From Gnetum montanum (lineage: Eukaryota; Streptophyta; Gnetopsida; Gnetales; Gnetaceae): 64,000 nt of DNA. Each line of letters opens with the position of its first letter. Positions within the stretch are counted from its first letter, which is position 1. Where the stretch lies: assembly GCA_015680685.1 (NCBI GenBank), contig MNCI01026259.1, positions 330,612 to 394,611 of the forward strand. Direction: 5' to 3'. This document shows, in pieces, positions 35,409-46,779 of the stretch. The notes under the pieces are model-generated. The model had not been told where the DNA came from. It saw only the letters and a program-made list of their open reading frames with translations, and did no database searches. The translations under genes and the position numbers were made by a program.

Positions 35409-36939
35409 GTGGTTGAAGCCGACAGATCCCGAGAGGATCCTAAACCTTGCATGCTCCCTAATCCATGCCTAGTTAGAAAGCAACTACATGAACAAGACTC
35501 TCCCTTGGCTGAAAATGTGCTAGATTCTTACCTACCTTCTACCTACCCCTCTGACATGCATTTTTGACTTTTGTTTACATTGCACTAGCTTATGCGTTTA
35601 CATTTTGCCCACTCACTTAGATCACAGATTTTGCTTTGTTTACACATTTGTCAACTTAGTTTACACATTGCATTTGAAAAAACATCAAACATAAAAACAT
35701 AAAACTACAAAAGCACATGGCTCAAAAAGGCCTTAAACTAGCTTATGGCCCAGAATGGCCTAAAACTATCACTTTTTTGCATTGCTTTTCTTTCATTCAT
35801 ACATTCCAAATCTATGTACAACAGGTGTCTCTTGACGTTGTTTTCTTTGTAGTTGATTTTTTACAGGATCTTCCAGATACACAACATGACCATGCATGTA
35901 GCATCACACTTTACACAAGTAAGGTAAGCATCAGTTTGCTATGACTATAAACTGGCATAGAACAGTCCTAGCATCATGACTTAAAACTGATACCACAGAG
36001 TAGTCTTGGCATCATGACTTAAAATTGATACCACAAAATAGTCTTGGCATCATGACTTAAAACTGATACCACAAAATAGTCCTGGCATCATGACTTAAAA
36101 TTGATACCATAGAGTAGTCCTGGCATCATGACTTAAAACTGATACCATAGAGTAGTCCTGGCATCATGACTTAAAAATGATACCATAGAATAGTCCTGGC
36201 ATCATGACTTAAAACTGATACCACAGAATAGTCCTGGAATCATGACTTAAAATTGATACCATAGAATAGTCTTGGCATCATGACTTAAAACTGATACCAC
36301 AGAGTAGTCCTGGCATCATGACTTAAAACTGATACCACAGAGTAGTCCTGACATCATGACTTAAAACTGATACCACATAGTAGTCCTAGCATCATGACTT
36401 AAAATTGATACCACAGAGTAGTCCTGGCATTATGACTTAAAACTGATACCACAGAGTAGTCCTAGTATCATGACTTAAAACTGATATCACAGAGCTTTGT
36501 CCAGTATGACACTAAACTGCTACATCCGTCCACCATGACATGAAATTGGAATCTAGAGTCCACTAAGACTATAAATTAGTTTGCCTCTTCACAGTACACT
36601 ATGACTATAAACTAGCAATGCACCATCCACTACAATGCTAAACTGGTATCGTCCAAGGGATTATGACGTGAAACTAATCTACAATAGTCCGCTAAGACTA
36701 TAAATTGATGACATCATCAACAACCATGTAAAAACTCAAAAAGATGTGTTGCTATAATTGGCTGTACATGTCCCACAAAGACTTGCTACATGATTCATCT
36801 CATGGACCTTAATGAAGTTGATGTTGTTCATGATTCTGTTTGCTTTGAAAATTGCATGTGGTGACTCTATCTTCTTGTTTAAAGTGTTTAGTTGACTATT
36901 TAATTTGTAGTTTTCCTTTTTTTTTGGATTTGTGTTTGC
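35409..36939 (+). other. non-coding spacer of F between protease and former pol
   Basis: After the protease stop there is no RT. The stretch holds CATGGCTCAAAAAGGCCTTAAA and CATGATAACT-like repeats, a 38-bp tandem array (35960-36500) and more diverged versions to 36720, then a T-rich run and TTTGCAG. Element E has the same layout before its RT. A GT donor could be the AAGGTAAGC at about 35922-35930, but this is a guess. The open frame at 35717-35944 is not recognised. Confidence 0.5.
35960..36500 (+). repeat. 38-bp tandem repeat in F
   Basis: About 14 units of AGTCCTGGCATCATGACTTA plus AAACTGATACCACAGAGT follow each other with a regular 38-base period (for example 36121 to 36159). Unit differences are mostly single transitions. 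The 3' flank to 36720 has diverged forms with other spacing. Confidence 0.85.
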
Positions 36940-36941
36940 AG
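36905..36941 (+). other. candidate intron 3' splice site in F
   Basis: TTTTCCTTTTTTTTTGGATT then TGTGTTTGCAG and GATGACACTC. It is like the E site at 5395-5412 (T run, GACATGCAG, GATCAAAG). In F the coding region that should follow is missing. Confidence 0.4.
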
Positions 36942-37904
36942 GATGACACTCTTAAGGTATTTGTACATAGATGCACTTCATCGTGATGACAAGGTATCAC
37001 ATTCTTCCTGATGCACGTAACTGGGTTAATCAATCAATTCATAAGTACATTCCTGACTCCCGATACATCCACTATTTCCCCATCATGCTCCCCTTAGCCT
37101 ATTCAATTACACCCCCCTAATGCATTCCACTCAGCTCAACACTCTTGATACACTATTGCACACTGTAATTTCCTAAGCAGTCGCAATGCAAAACACAGTA
37201 CACAATGCATGACATAAAATGCAAGCACTCGAACACAAGCATAGCACTAAAAGCAAGCTCTTTCAAAAAGACCAAAGAAAAAAAAGAAAAAGAAAGATAA
37301 AACAAAAAAACAAAAGAAAAGAAAAGAAGAAACAAACGAGAAAAATAAAAAGGAAAAAGAAAAAAAAGGTTCAAAGAGAAAAATGCACAGAAAAGGTCTT
37401 TATGACCTCGTTAACATCATAAACCATGGACTGTTGGCTCTTCTCACACAAGCCCTAGGCGAGAAGGCAATTGTCTTGAAAAATAGTTACACTTGTATCT
37501 CAAAGAGACCATGTTGCACATCATCACGTGGCTTTGGCTATTTACAACGGGTCTTGCAAATACTCTATAAGAGTCCCATTTCTCCAAAGAACACCTCCTA
37601 TGTTTTGGTTCCGAGTTTGCTGAAAATCCAGTTGTTGACAAGGACCAATAACATAACTTATTCATGAGATATCATTCCTCTCCCACAAATTCCAACAACA
37701 ATTTTCACCCTTGATCAACTCCTGGCTTCCTTGGTTACAATCGATTCCCTTGCATCTTGTACCACATTCCCTAAATCCCATGTACTTTTGAAAATGGTGC
37801 GATGACATCCAGCCAAGGGTTGATGGTTAATGTTTAGTACTTGTTTGTTCATGGTGCTTTGCACTTCTTTGTCGACACCTCTCAGGTAGATTCCTCTAGA
37901 CATC
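36942..37904 (+). other. pol-deleted 3' region of F, no gene
   Basis: It holds no RT or integrase motif. A 120-base purine-rich stretch (37262-37383) precedes text resembling a protein tail, but the open frames (37383-37667 and antisense) are not recognised. The deletion point of pol is probably near 37000. Confidence 0.5.
37262..37383 (+). repeat. purine-rich (A/G) low-complexity tract
   Basis: About 120 bases consist of almost only A and G with a few C and T (runs such as AAAGAAAAAGAAAG). D has a similar A-rich tract (50045-50110) at a comparable place, after pol and before the PPT. Confidence 0.6.
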
Positions 37905-37920
37905 AACAAAGAGGGGCCAA
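37902..37920 (+). other. polypurine tract of F
   Basis: ATCAACAAAGAGGGGCCAA abuts the LTR start TGAAACACC. It matches the PPTs of E and G. Confidence 0.75.
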
Positions 37921-39902
37921 TGAAACACCTCTAATTTCGGCCTAGCACTTTAAATTGAAAATGATTCAAACCCTTTCAAGCATTCAGAAGGAAAAATTTG
38001 ACTAAGGTAGGGAGCTCACCTCCAGCTTGCCCAAGCCATCTTGCTCACACTATCAAGTTAGCTAGCCCTCAGCATGAGCAACTCCAACAGCTTCAAAATC
38101 AAGTCAAAATAGTCCAAATCTAAATGTATCAGGCTACAACATGAGTCTAGCGTGACCAAATTTCAGAGCCTCAAAACAGGCTTAAAATAGCCTTAAAACA
38201 GCGTCAAATGGTCTAATTTTGAAGGGACAAGTCATCCTCAAGGTTCATTAATGATTTCTCCAAGTTTCAGCCTCTAGAACTTCAAATTTCAGCTCCAAAA
38301 ATGCTCATTTTTGTCACTAATACCTAGGTCACGTTGGCAATGTGAGTTCAGCATGACCAACTTCCAAAAAATTCTTAGCATCAACAACTTCCAAAAAATT
38401 CCAGAAAATTGCAGAAAATTCTCATTATCAGCAACTTGCAGAAAATTCTAAAAAATTCTAGAAAATTCTCAGCATCAGAAAATTCCAAAAAATTCTTAGC
38501 ATCAGCAACTCCTAGAAAATTCTAGAAAATTCTCAACACTAGAGAATTCCAAAAAATTCTCAACTTCTAGAAAATTCTAGAAAACTCAGGGACAAAAAAG
38601 TTTCACACAAGATTGGTCAAATTTTCCTTGTACATTTCATTGTAAATCTTCATTTGTGGGATACTCAGGCCCTCATGTCTAAATTAAATGTACTTTCATG
38701 GGCTTGAATAACCCATAAATTGTAAAATGCAATGTACCTAGTCAAGAATGTAGCTTGCCAACACACATCCAACTCATGCACAACTATCCGACACAAATCC
38801 AACTCATGCACAACTATCCGACACACATCCAACTCTCGCCAACACGCATCCAAATCATGCACAACTATCCAACACAAATCCAACACATGCACAACTATCT
38901 AACACACATCCAACTCTCGCCAACACGCATCCAACTCATGCACAACTATCCAACACACATCCAAATCTTGCCAACACGCATCCAACTTGTGCACAACTAT
39001 CGAACACACATCCAACTCTCGCCAACACGCATCCAACTCATGCACAACTATCCAACACAAATCCAACTCATGCAAAACTATCCGACATAAATCCAACTCG
39101 TGCACAACTATCCAACACACATTAAACTCTTTCCAACATGCATCCAACCCGAGCACAACCATCCATTGGAAACATGTCACTAGATCTGCTTTCCTCTCAT
39201 CTCCCAGCCATTGATTCCATTCTTGAATTTCGTGCCCTAGCCCAGCCCAACCCTGTAAATACCCTGTCAATTCACAGAAACTAGGGAAAAAAAATTAGAG
39301 AGATTGGAAATTCTGAGAGAGGATAAAACCTGCAATCCTTGGGAGCTCGACACACCTAACTGTTGGCATCCAAGCATTTCTCATGTTCATCACATCACAT
39401 CATCGCATCATCACGTTACATCACCCCGAGGCTAGGCATTCAACATGCCATCTACACACAACTATGCTTTGACCGATGCACATCTTTTCTAAGCAATACA
39501 TTATTTCCATTTTTCCAACCAAACATTATTTCCATTTTTGGTTTCATGTTTTGTTTTTATGTTCTGTTTACATTTTTTCTTACATTCAGTTTACGTTCAG
39601 TTTACACGTTCATTTTAGTTTACGTCTTGTTTATGCCTTATGTTTACATTTACGTATTATGGCTCATGTTTACATTTTACGTGCATTTACATGTTTTAAG
39701 ACATCATTTACGATAACCCTAGTGCTAGCCATAGCTTACGTTTGGGGAAGTCCTTGGTTGATTTGCGTGCAGACCATCCAAGGCACTTTGCCTTCATTTA
39801 CTTTTCCAGCTTGCCCTTGGGTGAAGGCAAGGTCAGCTATGGCTTCCTGACAATCTTTCGATGTCTGTTTCCCTTCCAATCTCACACCAACGATTTAGAT
39901 CA
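37921..39902 (+). repeat. 3' LTR of F
   Basis: It is homologous to the 5' LTR throughout and 108 bp longer because of repeat number. The minisatellite 38757-39168 is longer, and the AAAATTCC array (38358-38583) shorter, than in the 5' LTR. The open frames 38665-39270 and 39363-40056 are repeat or LTR frames, not genes. Confidence 0.85.
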
Positions 39903-41003
39903 GTACACCTTACACAATAGGTCATACCTATCTTCATCATTTTTAAATTCATCATCTGAGAGGCTAACATCATCATCTGTGAGAGCCATGAAAATGATAT
40001 GTGAATCTTTTATGGCCTCATCCACCTCTTCTTCACATATTTCTCCATCATCCTAGTTTGAGTAGAAGTTGGCCTTTTTTATCACTTTTGTCCCTTTGCT
40101 GCAACTTGCCATTACTAGGACATTCGAAGGCTACATGGCCTCTACGACCACATACTCAACATAATATTGAAGAATAATTAAAATTATAATTAAATTTTTT
40201 TTACCTCTTTCCTTATTATTAAATTGATTGGATCCTATTTGATTGGAGCTCTTAAATCTTTTTTCCATAAGCTTTGTAGCCTTCTTGATAGAAGTGTTAT
40301 TTCTTCTTCAATGTTTACTCCTTGCTCACCTGGTTCCTTTTCATTGGATGCTAATTTTAAGACAATGGAATTTTCTTTTATTTCCCCTTCACTTATGAGA
40401 TTCATTTCATAAGCTAGAAGAGCACTTTGAAGCTCTTCAAATTTTAAATCTAAAAAATATCTAATCTCTTCCATAGCTATTACCTTAGGTCTAAATTGGT
40501 TGTAGTGTCCTAATAATTTTTATTATTACATCACTTTTAGATAATTCCTTGCTTATGCTCTTGATTTCCACAACAAGATCATTTTCCCTAGAGAAATAAT
40601 ATTTTATCTTTTCACCTTCTCTCATTCTAAGCTTATGATACTCAGTTTGCAAAACTAAAAGTTTAGATTGCTTAACTATTGATGTTCCCTCATAAGTAGC
40701 TTCTAAAGTTTCCCAAATTTCTTTAGTAGTTTTAGCTACTCTTTTAAATTCAAATTTCTTTAATGGAGAATATAAAAATTGTTTTGCTTTAGAATCATAC
40801 ATAAACTTATCTCTTTCTTCTTGTGTCTTGCTTTTAGGCTTGATGGCTTTTTTTGCGCCATCGACAAGTGATGTGTAGCCTTCAAGGATGGACTCCCATA
40901 CTTCAAATTACATTGATTCAAAGAAGCCTTGCATCCTTGCCTTCCAGTAGGAAAACTCAAACCAATCAAACATAGGTGGCCTAGTGTACAATGTTCCCTT
41001 CAT
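39903..41003 (-). pseudogene. gag N-terminal part of A (cut by F)
   Basis: The ATG is at 41003: MKGTLYTRPPMFDWFEFS, YWKARMQGFFES, FEVWESILEGYTS, then ERDKFMYDSKAKQFLYSPL, TKEIWETLEATYEGTSIVKQ and SKLLVLQTEYHKLRMREGEK. These are the DUF4219 and UBN2 (copia-type gag) blocks. Then come ELQSALLAYEMNLISEGE and a CCHC knuckle C.VCGRRGHVAFEC (about 40130-40160), and an acidic stretch EEVDEAIKDS and DDDVSLSDDE. F then interrupts; the rest is at 29053-29834. Copy B shows the full order. Confidence 0.8.
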
Positions 41004-41045
41004 AGTTCACTCTTGAATGTTAATATTAAGTGCATGAGTACTAGG

Positions 41046-41057
41046 GTCTAATACCAC
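41046..41057 (-). other. primer-binding site of A
   Basis: On the minus strand TGGTATTAGACC starts two bases after the LTR end CTCA. It fits the copia-type initiator-Met-tRNA site TGGTATCAGAGC with two differences. Confidence 0.7.
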
Positions 41058-41059
41058 TT

Positions 41060-41723
41060 GAGGATTGGGAACTTGGAAGGGGGAATGAATAAGTTTCCCA
41101 AATTGCAAATTGATCAACCACAAAAACCTCATCCAAATTTTATGTGGTTTTCCAACTTTGGTACATCCATACTCAAAGGGTAGAATCCTTGCACACCTCC
41201 AAACTTTGTTTTTCAAAATGTGGTTTAAAGAATACCACATCCTATACAAGCTTTGACCTCTACACCAGAGTGTTTCATCATTGCACAAACACTCAATCCC
41301 ACAAGATCTTGTCAAGGTCAATGATTATGCCTTCTTGTAGTAAGCACATGAATCCCATAGGGCTATAAGAAATAGAGAAATTAAAACACAAGGAAAGTGT
41401 AACTTAAATTATAGGTCCTTGTACTTTGAAGCACAACTATATAAAGAATTAAGAAAATGATGTGATAAATGAAGTACACAAGTAAAATAGCATAAAAAAG
41501 ACAATGATGACTTTGATGTTGATAATGCTCACTTAATTCCCAAGATTTTAGCATCTTCATTCAGCCTGTAGTCTTCGTAGCTGCCCATGTAGTCTTTGCT
41601 TTGACATCTCTTTGTAGATCTCATTTCTTGAGTTCTCATTCCTGCCTTGTAAAATCATCCCATTTCACAAACATTTTATATTCTTCATTTTTCTTAAGGT
41701 TTTGACATACCAAAAGGTCAACA
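41060..41723 (-). repeat. 5' LTR of A
   Basis: It starts TGAGGATTGGGAACTTGG and ends CATACCAAAAGGTCAACA on the plus strand. Compared with the 3' LTR (950 bp) it lacks about 290 bases after 'gctcacttaattcccaag'. The 5-bp target duplication TTCTA follows. Confidence 0.85.
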
Positions 41724-41728
41724 TTCTA
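41724..41728. repeat. target-site duplication TTCTA, right of A
   Basis: It is identical to 25703-25707. Confidence 0.8.
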
Positions 41729-41998
41729 TATCTTAGAGACATCTTCTCAACTTTTGATCTCTTGTTCTTAAGGATTTCTCTTGTCGATTTTTCTTGCTCT
41801 CAATCCTTGGAGCATCTTTATTTAGCTTGTAGTCTTCATACTTGCCCATGCTCTCATTCTACCTATAAAGTGCCATGCTTCCTTGAGTCCTTATTAATAA
41901 TGTGGAATTCTTATTCATGACTTGTAAGCACATCATCCATAGAAAACATTATTTGTTCTTAATTTTTCTTAAGGTTTTAACATACCAAAAGTTCAAAA
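41729..41998 (-). repeat. 3' LTR of B, proximal part
   Basis: It continues the B LTR broken at 25707: TATCTTAGAGACATCTTCTC, TTTTGATCTCTTGTTCTTAA and 'ctcaatccttggagcatctt'. It matches 60394-60670 and ends CATACCAAAAGTTCAAAA next to the PPT. Together with 24900-25707 it makes 1078 bp, against 1104 bp for the 5' LTR. Confidence 0.8.
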
Positions 41999-42012
41999 AT
42001 CTCCCCCTTTTT
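41999..42012 (-). other. polypurine tract of B
   Basis: The minus strand AAAAAGGGGGAGAT abuts the 3' LTR of B. Confidence 0.8.
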
Positions 42013-42269
42013 GGTGATGTCCAAAACTTAAGAAAATGGATTAGTAGACATGAAAATTAAATAAGATTAAATTTTAACAATACTTAGGACATAAATTCTA
42101 ATGGAAGTCAAGATTATCTCTAAGATAAGGCTTTAAGTCTTAGGATAGATAACAAGATGAAGACTAAGACTTATCTCTATAAAATCTCAACAAACATGCA
42201 AAACCATGATAGAAAGATATAATCTGTTCGTATCCAACAATTCATAATACATATAACCAATGTTGCTAT
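42013..42269 (-). other. 3' untranslated region of B (left piece)
   Basis: This non-coding sequence is homologous to A at 26672-26940. It ends where the LTR of D begins; the remaining part starts at 55463. Confidence 0.6.
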
Positions 42270-43160
42270 TGATGAGTGTCAATGTGTCACATCGACAGGC
42301 CCCCATTGACATGATGTCATTGATGGATCCCCATTAATGTGGCCTTTTCTACATGGTGTTGCCCCATCGACATAATTTTTTCTGCATTTATGGGATCTCA
42401 TAGATGTTGCTCCATAATAGAGTCTATCAATATGCACTTACTAGTGATGTTTATTGAAGGTTAAGTGATATTTGTAGTAGAGCTTTTGTAGTTTGTCATT
42501 TGAGAGTTAGAATATTTATTTGAGTGCCCACAATAGGAGTTAAAAAGTTTACAAATCTTTATTTGAGCATTGATGTATTGAGCACACTAGTGTGAACGAT
42601 AATAAAAATGAGCCTTTTGATCAAACCTTGCAGCACTTGGAAAAAATTAATTATTTATTTTTGCATTTACTCTTTTCATTAATTATGTAATTAATTAAGC
42701 TAAACTAGACTTCATTTGATTAATTAAGTAATTAATCTAAATAGATTAAACACATAAGTATGACCACTTCAAGCATAACATACAGTAGTTGCTAATCCTA
42801 GTAGCACTTAACGCTTGGTAGCCCAATAGTGTTGTATGGGTTTAGGATGTGTACAAAAAGTGGGACCAAATACTTATGTAAGGATGAGTTACAGATTAAT
42901 TAATTAGTTAGATTAAAATATCTATTAAAGTAGTAGAAACATAAAACATAAAATAATAAAAGTAATATGCCTTGATTATGCTTAACCATATCTTTGTGCA
43001 TCACAAGTGTAGTTGGGAAGATAATGGATGACTATCAAGGTAAGTTCACTTCATAGAGGCTAGTGTATTGGAAGACATAGAGTCCATGGAATTCAACCAA
43101 ATCGCATGTGAATGCTTAGTGATTCATATGGTTGAGTGTAGGGGTACTTGCCACTCATCA
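42270..43160 (+). repeat. 5' LTR of D
   Basis: It runs from TGATGAGTGTCAA to CCACTCATCA. It matches 54562-55462 along its length (for example 'ctccataatagagtctat', 'gtgcatcacaagtgtagttg') and the reverse complement of LTR L (821-1701). Confidence 0.85.
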
Positions 43161-43179
43161 TTAGCATCATTTCTGGGGA
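43161..43179 (+). other. primer-binding site of D
   Basis: TTAGCATCATTTCTGGGGA directly follows the LTR. It resembles TTGGCGCCGTTGCCGGGGA, with changes almost all C-to-T or G-to-A, including the CpG positions. Confidence 0.7.
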
Positions 43180-43308
43180 TGCTTTTTGTTTGAAACATGT
43201 GTTATCTAGGTTTAGTAAACATCATTAACATTGTTGGAAAAACCATAAGGTTAAAATCATTGTCACAATAAATATAATCACATAAGCACAATAATATTTT
43301 ATTTGTAT

Positions 43309-45060
43309 TTCAAAATGTCTTCTTCTCATAGGCATAATGATACTAAATTGTCAATACCTCAAGAATGCAAGGTGGTGTATACTCATCTAGATGAGTATGT
43401 GCTTAACTTCATCTTCATCCTGCAGAAGGATAAACAACTATGACGGTGAGATATGGAAGGTAACATTGTAATGCCTCTTGATTGATTTGTTCTTGGGATG
43501 TTGTGCTTCAAAATCTTAGGAGGTTGAACATCCAAGGTCTTCAAGAGGAGTACATTGTGCATGATTATAACTATTAGGGCTACCATCCCACAGAAAAACA
43601 ATGTAGGAGAGATTAACACTAGGAGAAGCACCATGAGATTATGAAGGTGAAAAAGTTCACCAATCCCTAGTTCTTGCTTAAAAAAAATGACAATGAGGAT
43701 CCTTCCTCTGGGGGTTCTCAACATGAAGATCCTCCACCCCTTGTTATTAGTGATGGAGGTGTGGCCCTAAATCTGTAGTTCACTATCAATAATCTAGGTT
43801 CAGGTAAAAATGGAAGTAGAGGTAGGGGCTCAGACAAGCATCAAGATGACAAGAAAACTAACAAACGTGGCCATGAAAACCATAGATGAGTTGCTAGATA
43901 CCATGGTGATGGTAGTCCTCCACCCTCTTTTCCCTCTTCATCTTTATCTTTTTCTTCCTCTTTTGGTTTTGACAAATGTTGTAGAAAGAACAATTGTGAT
44001 GAAGGGGCATAGTGGGACAATAATGATGATCACTGGGCCTACCATGAATGAAGGGCTAGCAAAAGACATCATTGACAACATCAAGATAATGATGATGATG
44101 AGCCTTTGCTAGCAACTGAAAGCATTCTAAATATTGCAAAGGCCATAAAAATTCCAACCAAGCATATGAGAGATAGGTAGATCAAATGGCTTGATATGAA
44201 CAATATTTCTAGATTTGAGGGGAGATATAACTATGATCCAAAAACACATATTTAAGCTTTGCAAGATGCCTGTGCCTTACAAAATATGGAAAATTATTGG
44301 TAGAAATTAAATCTATCTCCTAGGACACCCATTAAGGAAGAAAAAAGTTGGAATCGGTCCTTAAAGCCAAAATCCATCTATAGGTGGAGTATAATGTTAG
44401 AGTTATTTAATGATAAGTATCAAACATACTCCAAAGTGTCTAATATAAGGAGGTAGATCTAAGGATGGAAGAAAGGAAACCATGAACCCTTGGATGCCAC
44501 CATGGGTAGATACTATTCTCTCATACACCAATGACCTTGTCATGGTTGCTAACTTTGCCATATCATAGATGGACTTAGATAAAAAACAAGAAGAACTCTT
44601 AGGGTCTATGGCCAAGGGAGACTATTAGAACTTCGAGCCCATCAAATTCAAAGGGTAATTGAGTAGGTAGAAAAAGAAGAAGGAGAGTTAAGGAAATGGG
44701 AAAGTACTAAAGAATACAATAGGGATCCTTTGATTAGAAAGAGGGAGGTCTGATTTTCTGACAATGTGGAAGAGTCATCTCTTGATGAGATGGTGAACAG
44801 AAAGACCTTTCTTATTAAAAATATATATTTGAAATTTTAACCAAGGTAGATAAAATTTGAGAATTTTTGAATGAAAATTCCAAATTTCTCTTAAAATTAT
44901 TGAATAATTAAGAGAGTAAAGTAGTGATCATGACTGTAGGAGCTGGAAAGAAGCTAAACATGCCTACTAGAGGGGTAAGGGAAAGATAGCTGTAGTAGAG
45001 GGCATTACAAAAACTAAATTAGATGATGGTGGTGGGTGTAACATTTTCCACTATGAACAT
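43309..45060 (+). pseudogene. gag of D
   Basis: It starts MSSSHRHNDTKLSIPQECKV and continues VVYTHLDEYVLNFIFIL, shared with element L. Further on are a Ser/Asp-rich part and the capsid-like blocks MNNISRFEGRYNYDPKTHI, RWSIMLELFNDKYQTYSKV and DATMGRYYSLIHQ. Many stops break the frame. Short open frames (43810-44112 and antisense 43383-43724) are pieces or shadows. No zinc knuckle is clearly visible here. Confidence 0.55.
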
Positions 45061-45809
45061 CCTAAGGAATTTTTCCCCATTGTGTTACACTTACAAGAGC
45101 TTGGGGTGTATGCTCTGAATCCACGATTAGAAAAAAGAAAAACACCAAGAAGATTACCTTATCCTCAAGGTAATATAAGACAGTTCCATTTGCAATGACA
45201 ATATTATCCAAGTGGAATTCCATTGCAATCATACAAGTAATATCAATAGTGGCACCAACCATAGTGATGGGGGATTTCACCACCAAGGCAACAGTACCCT
45301 TACAAGTAGCTAGATCCATATGTGTATTATGTTCAACAACCCCTATCTCCATAGGAATTTTCAAGTCATATTTCTCCTTTCTAATATCACTACTAACCTT
45401 CCAAATACTACATAGCTCATTCTCTACATTCTAGGATGGATAACACATTTTATCCTTATCCTCCTCCTATTCCTGCACTTGTTTCTCCACTCTCAACATA
45501 GCTACCCTTTACTCCATCCATGTAGGGTGAACTTCCAGCCCAACCATAGCAATGCAATGCTACCAGGGTCATCAATCTATAACTAGTTAATCAATTGAGG
45601 GGTTTGGAGCCTCATGCTAGTAAAAGACCATTCTTCTAAACCAACAATCCTACTAAGCCCTCATAGCCTTAAACGACTAGTCATCCTACTCCTACCTCAT
45701 CCTCTACAAACCATTCCATTAGGTTCCCTTCAAACCAAATGTTACCCAAAGTCCATATTGTTATGCTCAATTATGCCATATCTAATTGTATCTAGGCTGG
45801 TAACCTTCT
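45061..45809 (+). other. gag-protease linker of D, Pro/His-rich remnant
   Basis: Translation in the gag direction gives Pro, His and Leu-rich text (open frames 45195-45434 and 45614-45820) typical of the low-complexity end of gag. No motif can be assigned. Confidence 0.35.
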
Positions 45810-46212
45810 TAGGAAATTAGCTCATCCTAGTAATCCTCTTATCTATTTACAAATTATTGGGAATGAACGATGTAAAGCTCTTCTTGATTTAGGTTCTGGT
45901 GTGAACTTGATTTCTCATGAGATGTATACTACCTAGAACCTGGTGCCTCTCAAGAAGAGAAATATTAGATTAGAATTGGTAGACTAGTTCATCACTATTC
46001 CATTGGAATTAATCAAATACATTGTGACCATTGCCTATGGATGGTCTTATCCTATCGATTTCCTAGTAATCAAGGTTGAGAACTATAAGGAGGACTTTCC
46101 AACCATTATGGAAAGGGCATGGCTAGGCACTATTGATGTAATAATGGACATCAAAGATCTTTTCTTGGAGATATCTAAAGAAAATGAATTTGGAAATATT
46201 AATAAAAGATGA
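45810..46212 (+). pseudogene. aspartic protease of D
   Basis: The frame reads NPLIYLQIIGNERCKALLDL, GSGVNLISHEMYTT, NLVPLKKRNIRLELVD, YPIDFLVIKVENYKEDFP and TIMERAWLGTID. ALLDLGSGVNLIS is the active-site region (with DLG in place of DTG, as in Athila-like elements). The ending resembles PII.GR.FL.T. Two stops are visible. Confidence 0.65.
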
Positions 46213-46779
46213 GTTCTATGCATCACATACAACGATACTGGGTGCAATTGCATGTAGAAACTCTAGTCAGTGAAATGAGCATCTATTTTTGCATGTAGGA
46301 AATGGGCACATGATGCAGATATTCAAAGGTGTTTGTACGTAGCAACTACAAAAAAAGAGGATACCTAGTGATTGACTATTGATTTTGATAGCAATGCAAT
46401 GTACATGGAACCTACTGAGAGCCTCACATGTGCTTATGTCATAGGCATGGATGAGCTAAAGAAAGTTCATCACTAACTCTCTAATAATGAAACTAATGAT
46501 ACCAATTGTGGAGAGTTAGAGATCCCTAAGAATTTCAAACAAGAGCCCTAGAGTTAAAAACTCTACCTACTAGCCTAGAATATGCATTCTTAAAAAACAA
46601 AAAGCTGGTTATACTTAATGCTAAACTTGCTCCTAAATAGAAGGAAAAACTATTGGAAGTGGTCAATAGATGGCCAACAACCTTTTCTTGGTCATATCTT
46701 GAACTCACTAGAATTTATCAATGGATACACTAGCACTGCATTTATATGGATCCATCCATGAAGCCAAGGAGGCAATCAC

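Larger units (their letters stand above)
29835..39902 (+). mobile_element. Tat-type element F without pol
   Basis: Two direct repeats (29835-31708 and 37921-39902) enclose a primer-site-like motif, gag, an aspartic protease, a repeat-rich spacer with a splice-acceptor-like site, and a PPT. There is no RT, RNase H or integrase in the 960 bases left before the PPT. F sits inside the gag of A: the sequences on both sides join into the gag seen intact in B. The LTRs differ by about 9% over a 165-base stretch compared by eye, so it is not recent, but it is among the younger inserts here. Confidence 0.85.
25708..41723 (-). mobile_element. copia-type, pol-less element A (with nested F)
   Basis: This is a complete element on the minus strand: 5' LTR 41060-41723, primer site 41046-41057, gag, second ORF, PPT 26658-26671 and 3' LTR 25708-26657. 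It is flanked by the perfect target duplication TTCTA. LTR ends on the minus strand are TGTTGACC (TATTGACC in the 3' copy) and CTCA. Element F (29835-39902) interrupts gag. Without it A is about 5.95 kb. It landed in the 3' LTR of element B, a member of its own family. Confidence 0.85.

Noticed and set aside
37153-37422. Phe/Lys-rich open frames on both strands
   Set aside because: They are produced by the purine-rich low-complexity tract.
38665-39270. Open frames of 75-123 codons on both strands
   Set aside because: They come from the minisatellite in the 3' LTR of F, the same artefact as in the 5' LTR.
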